Shown piece by piece: positions 1 through 12,865 of a stretch of DNA of 64,000 bases (the first letter of the stretch is position 1; the number at the start of each line of letters is the position of its first letter). The translations under genes were made by a program, and so were the position numbers. The stretch covers positions 372,001-436,000 of the forward strand of contig NW_017804176.1 in NCBI RefSeq assembly GCF_001625305.1. Reading direction: 5' to 3'. This DNA is from Branchiostoma belcheri (taxonomy: Eukaryota > Chordata > Leptocardii > Amphioxiformes > Branchiostomatidae). The notes beneath the pieces are model-generated. The model saw only the letters and a list, made by a program, of their open reading frames with translations. It did not search any database and had not been told where the DNA came from.

Positions 1-1492
1 AGACTGCTCCTTGAATGTGTGAAGAGAAGTCCCCTGCGCCCAGTTCTGTTATGCTGAGGTCACATTTCCAAACCGGGGCCCGGTCGGGCTGTTTCAATTA
101 ACGAAAAGTCGACAATTTATACATGTATCAATAATATACGCAAATATTTCCCATTATTAGTGTTTTCAATTTTTTTGTGCTTTGTCGTCTTTTATACCAA
201 ATTGTTCGTTCCTTAAGACTGCCTGACAAGACTGCCTGGCCCACCCCGGTTTGGAAACGTATTATACCTCATCATTATTTGGTATTTGGGCTCTAGCCCG
301 CTCCAATGATGAGCTACGAGAAAGTTTCTGCACGTGACAGATATTGTAAATGAGCCCGGGAGGCAAGTTCAGCGTCGTGCGGTTCAGCCATGTGTGACTA
401 ATCGATCTGTTCAGAACCCTGTGTCCCTTTAAATCATCTCCACAAATATGCCACTCCATCTAAATGTACATGGTCTACACCAGTCAGTGAAATCCCAAGG
501 GGGTATGCCTGTCTCTACCGAGTATTTCCTTGAGTCAGAACGCGAGCTTTGCTTAACTTGACTCGGGTAGAAAATGATATTTTTCTTATATCTAACGGAT
601 ACTTAACGTCAATATATAATAACAATTTATCTGCAATAGTTTTTGTTCCGTCGATTTCAAGCTATCAAATTTATTCATACGCATAGTACTGTACCATACT
701 AGTCTTTCCATTAACTGGGGAATTAAATTCTTTGCAACGATTTTAAACCAATTTCATTCCCTATCAACAGACTTAATTATGTTATAACTTACATTCAAGT
801 GATCATGAAGATAAAATCGGAGGAAAATAATCATTTTGCTTGCTAACGACTTGTGCTCTAAGCATTATGCAGCAAACGTTCGCTGCATGCCGCATGACTT
901 GCGCTTCATTTGAAATATTCATTTCATTTCTTCACGGAGCCGTACATATCCCCTGACCCTCGGCTGTGGCAGAGAATCGATCAAAGCACTCCACCTCGGG
1001 CTGATTAACGCAGAGGGGACATATTAGGCTACTGAGCAGGCACTCATCATTTACAACTGGCCTTGGGCGATCTTTTATTGTTTACTTGGTAAGGGAGGGG
1101 GTTTTCTTCATCAGTTAGCGGATTAGAAATGGTGCTACATGTCTGGAGATTCAAAAAAACAGAGAATGGTGATGTTATGAGCCCACAAAAAAGTTGGAAG
1201 AAAAACAAAGAAAATACTTAAGTTATACTATCGGAAATGCATCGGCCTATATATAGGTGATGAAACAAGCCCAATAGCAAGTTCGTACTGGTTAAGCTCA
1301 TACTGAAAACTATACTTACCTTTTTTATTCGTCAATGATGCACTGAAATGCACTGACCGATTAAGTATCTGTATCTGTATAGCCGGTATAACCGCCCTTC
1401 GGCGTAACACACCAGCTTCAAACTATGTGCATATGATAATGTGTCAATGCGTAGTTTATAGCACTTAACATAATTTCTGTTCTTTGTTTCAG
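1..1492. other. Non-coding sequence 5' of the first visible sialyltransferase exon
   Basis: No exon with a membrane anchor or other recognisable coding content was found here. The next exon begins at 1493 in a phase that needs two bases from an upstream exon. The start codon and the transmembrane anchor of the sialyltransferase must therefore lie in a short exon that I missed in this stretch or, more likely, beyond the left edge. The sequence is AT-rich with no obvious repeats. Confidence 0.5.
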
Positions 1493-4297
1493 ATGGAACA
1501 ATGGCGGCCCGACAGTGGCCCCCAGGACTGTGGTGTCGCCCAGTAAAGTTCAGAGGAACCTCCTGCGGGAGAAGACAGAAGACCCGGCGGTCACCACACC
1601 GGCGGCCGTCTTCCCTACAGACCCCAGGGTCTTCCCCAAAAACAACATCCGTCAGGGCATTGAGAAGGAGGCAAAGTGCGTTCCATAGCACATATCTGCT
1701 CTCTCCATTTTACACATGCTTCCGATTTGCATAGACTATCCAAGGATTCCTTTCAACCACTATCTCACGGAAGAACGTTGACTGTCAACTAGTTCTGTAC
1801 ATCTAGAATGATGATGATAACAATGATAAGTTAGCAATAAATAAATGATCAAATAATAACTGATAATATATATTTGTACCGTAGAATGGTAATAAGCCTA
1901 TCACATTTGTGGAACATGTTTTTAATGTACAACACAAACGTACACGAATAACCTGTCTGATTGTATCTTCAGCTTAAGGACACTAACTAACTAAGGTAAC
2001 ACCCTTGCCTCCACTGTTGAACACCTTACTCAACATCACCTAACCACATCTGTTCTGCTCCAGGGTTCTCCAGGTCATAACTTAGATACAAATACAAAAC
2101 TCACACATGCACTTCACACATTCATTGCCCAATCAAAAAGATTCTGTGCCTCTTCCAGCTGAGCCTAACTTAACATTCATTTTTCTGTATAGTTATATAA
2201 TAATTGATTTTAATTATAGATGTAATTTATATGAAAATTGTATACTTGTGTATAATCTTGCTTTAACTATTTATTGTTGTTGTTTTTTTACGTCATATGT
2301 ACAGGTATGTGTTGGGTGTGCACGCTATCAGCATACTTGCTGCCTAGTGCACACTTTGTATTGTCATGTCACAATTTTGAATAAATAAAGGTCACATCTT
2401 TATCCTACAGCAATACGAAGTTTCCAGACCCTCCAATGGAAAGCGAAGTTGTAAAAACAGTCGTCACCTACAAGATGAGGGGAGACAAGATAATTCGCAT
2501 CATCAAGAAATATGTGAGAAAAAAGCCGAAACCCCCGCCTGTCGTTGATTCTAATGGACAACTCAGTATAGATAAACCCGAGTTGAAAAATAACTCAGAC
2601 ACAAGAACTAGTAGGTCTGTTGCAGTTGGCACAAATGAAACTTCCAACAGTGAAAAAAGAATAGACCCTCCGGTAGTTGATAGTGCCAAAGGCGATATGC
2701 AGTCAAGGGATGTACCTGCCGATATTCCCAAAGCGGCTCCTGATCAGAGTGCACAGGAAGGATCAAGGTTAGGAGAAATGGAAAATACGAAGACAGACAA
2801 AGAGCCAGGAAAAACAAATGAGGAACTAAGACCGAATGCCGAAGGGAACGTGCCGAATGGGCAAAATGCACCGAGCAACGAGGAGGGAAATGAGAACAAA
2901 GCTGCAGATGACCACGAAGAGGCTGAGGACCCTTGCAAACCAAAAGACGAAGACTACGAACGAGATGTCACTACGATCGTTACGTACGCTAAAAAAGGAA
3001 CCAAGACCATCAAAATCATCAAGAAAATCATCAGAAAACGGTTAAAACCAAAGCGGGTGTGGGAGGAAACCAACAACGGAAGCGCCAGGAACAACCTGCC
3101 GGAGTACGAGCAGTACGACCAGGAGCAGATCCAGGATCAGATCGACTTTAAGATCGACAACCGCTGTAACAACAAGAAGGGCTTCACGCAGAGGTTCGAG
3201 GAGGAGGTGGCTGAGATTGAAGAAGAAATGGAGGTCGGGTCTGTGAACAGGACTTCTCCTTCCAAGTCTCATAAACGGATGACCAAAAAAGACCTGGCGC
3301 TGAAGTACATTCTACCGGACGTGCTGAAATTTGTGACAGGAAATAGATCCAGCTGGAGGTTCGACTACAAGGCTCTGGCACAAAAGAGGTACGTCAAAAA
3401 ACTTTGAGACACTTTCAGTGAGACGAGACAGTTTTTCATGTATAAACGTATAAAGTGTTTTTAAAAAATAGAATACGGCCGTTCAAATTTGTCTTCATAA
3501 ACTGTACTGAGTCTCGTTTGCCCTACGATTCGAATTGCTCTACATATGATAGTAAAACAACACACTGATACATACGCGGTCCAGGTTGCATGAGTAGCCC
3601 AACATTGATGTAACAAACGCAGGCAATGTTACACACGCTTCATTTGATCCAACTGAATGCCCATTGTTGTTCTCAAGTGTGTTTATATTAGTTTGTGAAC
3701 TTGTGAAGCAACCGACGTCCCCTGGCATTGCCGCCTTTGTCTACAATGCTCTTAACGAGCGGAACGAGCCATATCCATGAGTGTCCCCAATGGACCATAA
3801 ATATTAACATGAAACACAGCGTTACACAAGAAATACATGGCATACGCATATAAGGGATCTTTTATTAATGAATAAAAGAAATGTGAAAAAAAAAATTAAT
3901 CAACCGTTTTATCAGTCTACCTATTTTCCTAATCCGAGGAAAAAAAGACATTACTTAGACATTACTCCCACAACGTTCAATGTTGTATCGCTTAATAGTT
4001 CCTCTGAACTCTTATGACATTGCAGTATGGTCTTCTCCCCACAGATTTGACCTGGAGAGGACGTGTAACGCCAGAAATCATTTCTTCGTCACGCAGAAAA
4101 ACATCCCGCTCGGCTCCAACTTAAGATATGACGTGTCCAACACGTCGGTCAAGGTCAACAGCACGCTGTTTGATACATTCCCTACGGTAGGGAAGAAGCT
4201 TTATCGTGTCTTAATCTGTTGAAAATAGTCCTCCTTGCCCGTATATTGATGAATGAATGAAAAACCTTTATTATGTACCTACGTGAAAGAAAGACAG

Positions 4298-4389
<92 letters not shown>

Positions 4390-6832
4390 TGCGTGCGCGC
4401 GTGCGTGCGTGTGTGTGTGTAACTGATACCGCCAGGTATTTCTGCACGCTTTGGGTAGTAAATGTATTAATATCTTTAAAGAATCTATGGATGTATTGCG
4501 ATTATGTTTTGGTCTTCATTTTCCAATTCAAACCCCTAGAAATCAGTTAACCAACGTTGTCTATAAACAATCATACATATATGTACAGTATGTACGACGT
4601 TTTCGATTCCAGATCCTTCTATAATGAGAAAAGTGTACTCATCAGCAAAGTACTGTCCTTGTACAGGCAGCCCGTCTGGTCTAGTTGACCCATGAAAGAC
4701 TGTAATGAAGTATTGATCTGCGAGCGTCTGTCACGTTATCGACCTCTGCCTGCCCCACTTCTCTATTTGGGTCTTTCTGGCACTTTTCTAATTAATTATC
4801 GTACTGCTGCAGTTGGCTGGTGTATTTTTAATTGGAAGTAACTGGCCGACTGCTATTTCTCGGCAATAACCTATTAAAGTCATTGAATATTGCATTTGAG
4901 CCACTGTAAGACATTGAATCTTGTTAGATACCCCGGAAATTAAAATCTATGCAGTGATATAAACGTAATTTCAAAACAATCTTAAATTGATATCATGAAA
5001 AAGATGACGATAACTATAAAGGATCAGTCATTGTATCTACACGAATATCTATGTATAGTATCATTTATGTATGTGTTTTTAAAAAGTGAATGATGTTTAA
5101 TTATACAATTTCCACAAGGTACAATCTGGATGTATTGTGTTTTTATAGCACAAGGGAGGCAAATCATTAGTGGCTTGACAAAAAAAAAGAACCGTTGAAG
5201 TCGTGTTTGTCTCATATGAAAATCGTCTGTTTTGTGTTCTAGGCTATCCCGTTCGCTGACAAGATGTTCCCGCGTTGCGCAGTGGTTGGCAGCAGCGGCA
5301 TCCTCATGAACAGTCGGTGTGGGAACGAGATCGACTCCTCCGATTTCGTCATCAGGTTCGTCACTACTAGATTAAACACCAAACATACTTGATTTTTTTT
5401 TTACAACTCCACAAACACTTACACTTTGCAATCTGGACGTTTACAACGTATGTGCACGTTTTTATGACAACAGTTTTATGCCAATTATGAAATATCCTCT
5501 TATTTTGTAACTTGTATTAGTGTCAATTTGTCTCTGGCATAAATCTTTACTTGTGTTTGTTCAGATTCAACATGGCGCCGGTGGGTGGCCGTTTCCGTGC
5601 CGACGTCGGGTCAAAGGTCGACATCGTCACAGTGAACGGAGACTCCATTAGATCACGGTAAATATACTCAATACGTACATCAAAGACTATCACCGAAATC
5701 CCTTCAGTCATGACAGTTGGCAAATATTATTCAAGTCATGCCTTGATTCTTGCCCGTCCTTCGCCTTATTAAGGATCTACCTGGCACGTTTGTCTACACC
5801 TAAGAATAAGGGAATTGCTTTAGATATATTTACTCTGTCGTAGACATGACGAAGGACAACTTGTTAGCCTGAAGATCTGTAATGAACAGGACATCCAAAG
5901 ATGCCGTGCCCTGTGGGGATCCGTTCCGCCCTGATTGTTAGCGGGAACAGTGTTTGCGCCGGTCGGGTTTCCACTTTTCACTGTCACACCTGGCGTTTTG
6001 AGGAAACGCCCCTGTTTGTTGTTGTTTTCAGTGACGGCATATAAAGGGCCTGGCACTTCGGTGAGCCACAAAGAGTGAATTACTGCCTTAAGCAGTGGAC
6101 TTATTTGCTTAACCCTTCATAGCTGCCACAGGAAAAATAATTTATCGGCATACTTTCTCTCCTTTCTCTCCTTTTCGCCTTCCAGTGCCAGGTTGTTCAA
6201 GAGTAAATCTAAGAAGAAATACAATAATTTTGTTGAATACATTTTCAGAAAGTGGCCATCAGAACTGTCTTTCATCTGCCAAGCTAAATATCTAACCGAA
6301 GAAATGACACAAATCTCAATGTGTCTTAGTTTTCTAGGCTTGCCCTTCATTAGCCTAAGATAAGCCTTGCTCGGCTTCTAGCCGTTTCAAAAGCCGATAG
6401 CCACTTGTCCGGCTGCAAATATGGGCCCTAACAAGGCTGGATCTGAGGCTATGACGTTCCCATTGTAGGTACGACAAGCTGGAGACGAACATCAGCCGTA
6501 CCATGTTCACCACGTACGTGCGCCAGTACAACCGCAACACCCTGCTGTGGTCCGTGCCCTTCACCAGCGAGGCCCACACGGCATACGTTCTCCGGACCTA
6601 CCAGGTGCTGAAGAAGGCGGGGGCGCCCCAGGCCGTGGTGTTCGCTAACCCCGGCTACATGGCGTGTACCAACACCTACTGGAGACAGAGGGGATTCACC
6701 AGGGCGCCTAGGTTATCCACGGGTAAGTAGTAAGTAGTAGTAGTACAATGTACTAGTAAGAAGTAGTAGTAGTAGTAAGTAGTAGTAATAGTGGTGGTGG
6801 TAGTAGTAGTAGCTAGTAGTACTAGTAGTAGC

Positions 6833-6863
<31 letters not shown>

Positions 6864-6873
6864 CTAGCAGTAG

Positions 6874-6908
<35 letters not shown>

Positions 6909-7322
6909 TGTTGTTGTTGTTGTTGTTGTATTAGTAGTAGTAGGTAGTAGTAGTAGACCACATGAACACAGTTTCATTTGTTTGTTTATCCGTTTGTTTG
7001 TTTGTTTGTTTGTTTGTATCATATTCATGTTCAATTTCAACATATCCGCTGGCCATCCATGACTCACTGAACCTTACGTATCTCCCCAGGTATGTTCCTG
7101 ACGAGTGCGGCCCTGCAGTTCTGTGAGGAAGTCTATCTGTACGGCTTCTGGCCCTTCCCAGTGGACACCGCGGGAAACGTGCTGCCCTACCACTATTACT
7201 CAAAAGGACAGAGGGGGCGACTCAACAAGTGGCACAAAATGGACGACGAATACGTCAACCTCATGGAACTACACAAAAAGGGAATACTTCACTTACAAAC
7301 AGATAAATGCAGAGACTCTTAA
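1493..7322 (+). CDS. Alpha-2,8-sialyltransferase (ST8Sia-like), 5' end missing
   Basis: Seven exons join in consistent phase: 1493-1675, 2411-3388, 4045-4186, 5243-5355, 5565-5657, 6469-6722 and 7090-7322 (stop TAA). They give at least 664 residues. The catalytic half has every animal sialyltransferase landmark. Sialylmotif L runs from [20 protein letters not shown] into DFVIRFN. Sialylmotif S contains [20 protein letters not shown] followed by GFWPF. Motif III is YHYY. Motif VS begins HKMDDEY and contains a conserved His and Glu. The GFWPF and YHYY spelling is typical of the ST8Sia group, which moves sialic acid from CMP-sialic acid onto terminal sialic acid of glycans in the Golgi lumen. 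The odd part is exon 2411-3388: about 326 residues of charged low-complexity stem holding two copies of a basic 30-residue repeat. Known ST8Sia proteins are about 340-380 residues in total. The signal anchor is not visible. A possible polyadenylation signal AATAAA is at 8108. The family call is firm; the acceptor (glycolipid, oligo- or polysialic acid) cannot be told. Confidence 0.9.
2442..3056 (+). repeat. Internal protein repeat in the sialyltransferase stem
   Basis: Two 30-residue segments inside the long stem exon resemble each other. The first, at 2442-2534, includes [19 protein letters not shown]. The second, at 2964-3056, includes [19 protein letters not shown]. Both end in a basic run followed by KP. 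They share the pattern T-x-VTY-x3-G-x-K-x-I-x-IIKK-x2-RK-x2-KP. The approximately 140 residues between them are acidic and rich in Asn, Glu, Asp and Pro. I do not recognise the repeat from any named domain. Confidence 0.75.
4302..4420. repeat. GT / GTGC microsatellite
   Basis: An uninterrupted GT dinucleotide run passes into GTGC tetranucleotides and back to GT. It lies in the intron between the sialyltransferase exons ending at 4186 and starting at 5243. The Cys-Val open frame across it is an artefact of the repeat. Confidence 0.97.
6725..6959. repeat. TAG / GTT trinucleotide microsatellite
   Basis: An impure array of TAG (AGT) triplets with a short GTT run near 6907-6930. It begins directly after the donor site of the sialyltransferase exon ending at 6722 and fills most of that short intron. 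Confidence 0.95.
6977..7016. repeat. TTTG tetranucleotide microsatellite
   Basis: Ten or so TTTG units with one interruption, in the same intron as the TAG array and about 75 bp before the last sialyltransferase exon. Confidence 0.93.
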
Positions 7323-9288
7323 CAAAGATTTAAAAAGTTACATGACATTTATCGTCATTGAAAAATCCCACCTTACGTGCAGTGGATGTACATATATTCA
7401 TCTTGTTACAGGTAGAATTGGATTGTAGACATTTTATCCAAAAGAAGGCTACATTTTACTGTCTTCTTCTTGTTTGTACATACATGTATATTGTCATTGC
7501 TGAAATTATAATCGTTTGTGACATGTTTCACAAATTTCTGAAATATTGCAGTATGAATGCTGCGTTTCTGAGCACAGAGATTTAGTTAAAGATAACAAAG
7601 AGCTACAGTGAATGTACGATATTTTTTCAAACACCTCGCGTGCATGTAACACCCTTACACCCATATCACCGAAGAGACAGAGCTAAGTATTCGTTTATAT
7701 ACAGTTTTCTCTTGCTATGTGTATGGAAGGTATGCAAAAGAGACGCCTATTGTTCAAGTATGGAAGTGCATCTACAGTGCTAACTACATTTAACATAAGG
7801 TGCAGTGGGGCTGGGGTCAAGAGATACTACTATCACCAAGTCTTTATATTCTTCATTGAAATGACTTGTTGTGTGATACGTAGTATCATTCAGGCCGTCA
7901 GCTTCGTATCCAAGCCATTTTAATCTCGATCCCCTACCCCCATACAACCCCACATGTACACAGTAAGATTCTCCTCTATCTGGGTTTTATATATGTATTT
8001 GTACAGTATTTTTAGTACGAACTAGGAGAGAAAACTTTTATCGTGTTGCTGCTCACCTTAAGCCATGGTTCCAGGTCTCACTGGGTGATCCAAAAGTGAA
8101 AATGCTGAATAAATGGGTTTATCATTATGACTGTGTCTGGTAGTCGTATGTACGTACCATGATGGTCTTTTGAAGCCTTCCCCCTATTGCCTTACCGTAA
8201 AAGAGAATTAGTGGCAATGTAAGACTGTCTATAAATGTATATTTCCAACCTATATGAAGTTCAGAAGTCTTTGCATTGCGTTCTGAGGAATCAAAGTGTA
8301 GTATCTCGTCTGACCAGCTTTCTTGGTCTGACCGCTCAAGGTAGCAGAACACGCGGGTCTGTGACGCGGGTATAGAAAGTAGTACAGCGAATATTCTTGA
8401 AGGCTGGGTAGAAAGCCTGATAAGAGCGTCAGCCAAATGTTAATTGTGCTGTGTGGTGTAGGAATGTATCGGGTTTGAGACTGTATGATTTGAATTGTGA
8501 AGGTTTTGCAGTTCGTGTATAAATGCGCCGTATTGCGCAACTGGCTTTCCGGGTGAGTCGGCTGCAGTTCAGGTCACGTCCCTAGAGGGCGATTTCAAAG
8601 TGTACGTTACGAGCAGATACGCCGACAGGATTTGTTGGTTTCTAGATATTTTGTAGTTTGTACCTTTTTCTCAAACATATTCGATTTTCGTATTTGTGAA
8701 GTGCACCCTACTATAATTTTTACCGCGTCGAAGCGAGTAATCTTGGGGTCCTTAACTATAGAAATCCCCATAGGGCGAAAACTGTGTTCTGCTACCTCAA
8801 AGTTCAGTGACCTTTTTAGTTTGAAAAGAAGAATAGGTCAACTGCTACATCTAGCGGGATGCTCATGAACTGCAAACCATAACCTTTGACCCACCAGCTG
8901 GCACGTCTGCCAGGTAAGTTCGCTTGCGCAGTCAGCTGGCCCGCGATGCATGTCTAATACACGCGTAGCCAAGCGTTCTGTCTTGTACTTAAAGATGAAG
9001 GGTGTTGTGGAGGTTAATTGTGCAAACTCTACTAGTTTTCTTTCTTTGGATTGCAGCAAACACGACTGCCATTGCGAAAACGCGGATTCACAAGTAGACT
9101 GATCTGTTACTCATTACTTACACGTACACATACTCATGCATGTAGCACTGTCATAATCCACACAGACGTACATTCGCCTGTCTACATGATGTCTGTCACT
9201 CACTCTTCCTGATTCACAGAGTCGTCATAGAGAAAGCCAGGCGCCGTGCAAAACTTGAAAATCGTTCTTCACACTGTCTGATTCCAAA
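7323..9288. other. Sialyltransferase 3' UTR and intergenic sequence before BHMT-like copy A
   Basis: The first part is presumably 3' UTR, because an AATAAA lies at 8108-8113 about 790 bases after the stop codon. From there to the start codon at 9289 I see no exon, RNA gene or repeat that I can support. Short open frames on the minus strand around 8125-8540 have no recognisable content. Confidence 0.5.
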
Positions 9289-12200
9289 ATGGCGTCCACC
9301 AATCCGAAAGGTAAATAAAGTTGACAGCTTTTCTTTGTCATGTAAGCATGCAACTTCAACAACTAGACATGAATTATATGTATACTCCACCAAGGTGGTT
9401 AACCTACCTGTTCCACAAATAACCATTGTAGAAATTATGCTATCAAGCAAATAATGATTGCAATTTTAAAAGTGGGCATGTGACATGCAACAAAAGGAAA
9501 TTGGGACTTACCTTGGTATTACCATGAACTTAACGTTAACCTTACGGAACTTGTTCATTTTGGTCGGGCTTTCGGCCTTCTTGTGGATGACTGACACAAC
9601 TTTTTGGAACTTGTTGACCTTTAGTAGGGCACGTGACCGAGGTCATAGGTCAAAAAATCTAAATATGAAATGTTTAAACTTAAACTAAAGCATTCATATA
9701 TTTTTCCTTCTCTTCTAGGACTATTGGACCGTCTCAGCAATGGGGAAACGGTGGTCGTGGCGGAGGGATATCTGTTCGAGTTTGAGCGGCGCGGCTACCT
9801 CCAGGCTGGGTCGTACGTACCGGAAGTCGTGCTAGATAACCCGGAAATGGTCACAGCACTGCACAGGGAGTTCGTGCACGCAGGAAGTGACGTAGTTCTT
9901 GCGTTTACGGTAAGAGTGGGTCATTAAAGTGTGCATTCCAATAAAAAGATTATATTTCATGTTTTCGAACATTGAAGAAAAGTGCAGAAAAGACTTCTGA
10001 TTGAAGTTTCTTTCGGTTTTTCTTTCAGTTTTGCCGGTCACCAAGGCATGGTATTCAATCAGATTGTCCTTGCGTTTACAGATGCATTAAAAGCTCATAA
10101 TTTGTTGTTTGCAATGTCGACCAGCCTGGTATGTTGATTTTCTGGTTTCCTTGGTAGCGTTCGGGTCCTTCGTATGATGCGTGTTTCTTTTCTATTTTCA
10201 CTTCACCAATTTGGTCTAATAATTCCCCGTAAAACTCCGAAAGCCAAGAAATCAAAGTAGCCTAAGTACTAGTAACATATAAAAACCTGCAGCCTCTGTC
10301 ATTCCGAAGTATTACGGACACCGTGAGAAGATGCGTCTGATCGGGAAGGAACACCTGCTGGAACCCATGAACCGGACCGCCCTGAAGCTGGCCCGGGAGG
10401 TGGCAGACGAGACCGGCACACTGATGGCGGGAAACATCTGTAACACCAACGTGTACGACTCTGCCGACCCTGCCTCAGCAGAGAAAGTCAGAGCCATGTT
10501 CAAGGTAAGTCAGCAAGTTTTCTTTCATAGTAAACCACTAATTCTTCACTCTAGGACAGTGCTCTAGGAACAAGACATCGGAGATTTCAGACTTGCAATT
10601 CTCGGCTTCCTCCCTTGTCGACCTCTGATCTTGTTGGCTCCCGGTCAAATTCTGACACGTCGACCCGTGACCTCCCTCCTGCCTGTCAATCTCCCCCACC
10701 CATTTGCTGTCAACCTATAGGTCTGTCCGGACAAACTTCCAGCACAAACAACCAAAACAATATTTCCGTACCCGAAAGTAATAAGACATAGCTATAGCTT
10801 CTGACGTTTAACAAATTGGCAAGAAGAGCAACGGTACTAAGATATTGACAAAGATTTTTTTTTCCTTCCTCAGGAACAAATTGAGTGGGCTGTAGAGGGA
10901 GGCGCAGATTATATCGTGGCCGAGCGATTCGACAACCTAGGGGAAGCCAAGCTCGCATTGGAGTGCATCAAGCAGTATGGAAAAGGTGATGCAAAAACAA
11001 AGCAGATATGGGTCCTTCACATGATACCCCAAACCTGACACAACAGGTAAAAGAGTAACTGCACCTAGTCCCATCCTCATGTTCGAGGGTCGGGGACCAT
11101 GTAAGTCGTAAGCATATCAGTTTCAGTCTCTTCTATTCCTTCCTCTGTGTTGGCACTCCGCCTGTGCATGGTTTCACCGGCTTATCTCTGTAACGACTTA
11201 TCTCAAGAAGAGACAACGATGCAGAATAAATGTTATACGTGAACACTTCAGACCGTTAAACTATTGATGTTTTCCCAATCCTGCCATGTCACCAACCTTG
11301 TGCCCTTGGGAAAGGCACTTCACACAACTTTCCTCGCTTCGCTCATGTGTTAATGAGTATGCCAGAATGATCATTATCATGATCGTGGGCATTAAAAGAA
11401 AAAAAAAAAACAACATTGCTGTTTGTTTTGTTGCTTGCAGGTTTACCAGCTGTAGTGACAATGATCGTTTTGCGGGACCCGGTGACCATCGATGGCGTTC
11501 CCGTCACAGACGCCCTGAAGCAGCTGGCGGACGGAGGCGCTGACGTCGTCGGCTTCAACTGCGGCCGTGGCCCGGCAACCATGATGCCTCTTCTCCAGGC
11601 GGCTAAGGGCGACATTAAGGTTTGGATAGCAAGATATCGTGGATATAGTTAATGTCTAACTATAATGTCTAACATCTAATCCGAACTTTCGGCAACTGCT
11701 CCGCTGAGGTTAAGCGTATACTCTTTGTAGCGCATTGTTCCCCCATGTACTGTGTACAACTATGGAACAATCATAGCGCAGGTGTGTTACAGAGGCTGCG
11801 AGTTGCTTACCATGATGCTTTCAAAAATTATTATGTCTCAGCCTCGCTCCACTAGTAACAGCTTGTTCTTTGCCCAGTTGGGTGTCGACACCTTCGACGC
11901 CAGGAGGCGAAAGCTGACGCACTCTTTTGCGGCTCGCCTCCTGGCGTCCGGTAACGGCATCATCAGTTTGCTCTTACGCTCTGATGCCTTCCCTAGAAGT
12001 CAGTTCTGGCGTCGATACTGCCAGTTGGTATGCAGACCTTAAATAGGCCCCGTTTCTTTTACCCTAGACATTGTATTTTTAAATTTATGTATTTTGTGTT
12101 GTCTATGTTGTCTATGGGCTTTGCCTGAGTCAAACAATAAAATAAATGTGTATATTGGACTTAACTTTTATTGGAACATGCACATGTTCTTTGACACTAA

Positions 12201-12865
12201 TGCTTATTCAAGTGTGATATTATGGAACAACTGACGAATAGAGCTATAGAAATTGGCGTTCTTGTGTAGCCCGCAGTCTACCGTCTGTATATGTACCGTC
12301 TGTATCATCTTGTGGTTTGTTTTATCTCAGGTTCCTCTGGCCGCCATTCCTGTGCCGTATCGAACAAACGAGGAGAACCCCAACTTCATGTCCTTCAAGA
12401 CCGAGACCGGTACAGACTCGTTTTTAAAACCTATTGTTGTGTACGCATGGTTAGGTAGAAAATTTTGGAGACCATGCGGAAAAATTCAAATGTCTTAAGG
12501 AACATACCATGAAACACAAGCAGTAATCCCATCTCTCCTCGGCCTGCTCTTTCGTTCCTTCATTTCTTAACGCTGCCATCCTTGTGCTCTTCCTCGCAGG
12601 AGGGAACGCCTACCCGCTGGAGCTGGAGCCGCACCTCTGCACCCGGTTCGACATCGCAGAGTTCGGCAGAAGCGCCCGGCATCTCGGCGTGCAGTACGTC
12701 GGGGTGTGCTGCGGGAACAGCTCGCACTACCTGCGCGCCCTGGCCGAGTCTCTGGGCCGCCGCCCTGCAGCCAGCAAGTACTCCCCCGACATGAGCAAGC
12801 ACTACGCCTTTGGGACGGACGACACGCTCAGCAAGACGTACTTGGACGCGTCCCAGAAATTCTAG
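9289..12865 (+). CDS. Betaine-homocysteine S-methyltransferase-like protein, copy A
   Basis: Seven coding exons: 9289-9310, 9719-9909, 10310-10504, 10874-10985, 11441-11619, 12331-12409 and 12600-12865. All have GT-AG introns and matching phases, and they give 347 residues starting MASTNPKG. The protein is a homocysteine S-methyltransferase-domain (TIM barrel) enzyme. These enzymes move a methyl group to homocysteine to make methionine in the cytosol, using a zinc held by three cysteines. The zinc ligands are visible as GFNC in exon 5 and GVCCGN in exon 7. Human Glu21 is kept (GET), Asp26 is replaced by Glu (AEG), and Trp44 of the betaine cage is Tyr. The protein stops soon after the barrel, without the roughly 40-residue C-terminal arm that BHMT uses to form tetramers. 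An AATAAA is at 13000. Three relatives lie on the opposite strand at 36924-48778. The family is certain; betaine as the methyl donor is not. Confidence 0.93.
11691..12148 (+). mobile_element. 3' end of a CR1/L2-type non-LTR retrotransposon
   Basis: Within intron 5 of BHMT copy A, translated pieces match the end of a LINE reverse transcriptase as I know the family. One frame reads [10 protein letters not shown], then MYCVQLWNN and [14 protein letters not shown]. After a frameshift another reads [20 protein letters not shown] and LLASGNGII, ending at a stop at 12042. The spelling LW-x-[11 protein letters not shown] and RRxKL is typical of the last 100 residues of CR1/L2 polymerases. An A-rich stretch with AATAAAATAAAT at about 12136-12147 probably marks the element's 3' end. 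The copy is 5' truncated and frameshifted, so it is inactive. Confidence 0.72.

Noticed and set aside
1..1492. Search for the sialyltransferase first exon with its membrane anchor
   Set aside because: No ATG followed by a hydrophobic stretch and an in-phase donor was found. The exon is probably outside the window.
4305..4550. Cys-Val repeat frame
   Set aside because: It is the GT microsatellite read as protein.
6713..6961. Tyr/Leu/Thr-rich frames
   Set aside because: They are the TAG microsatellite in the sialyltransferase intron.
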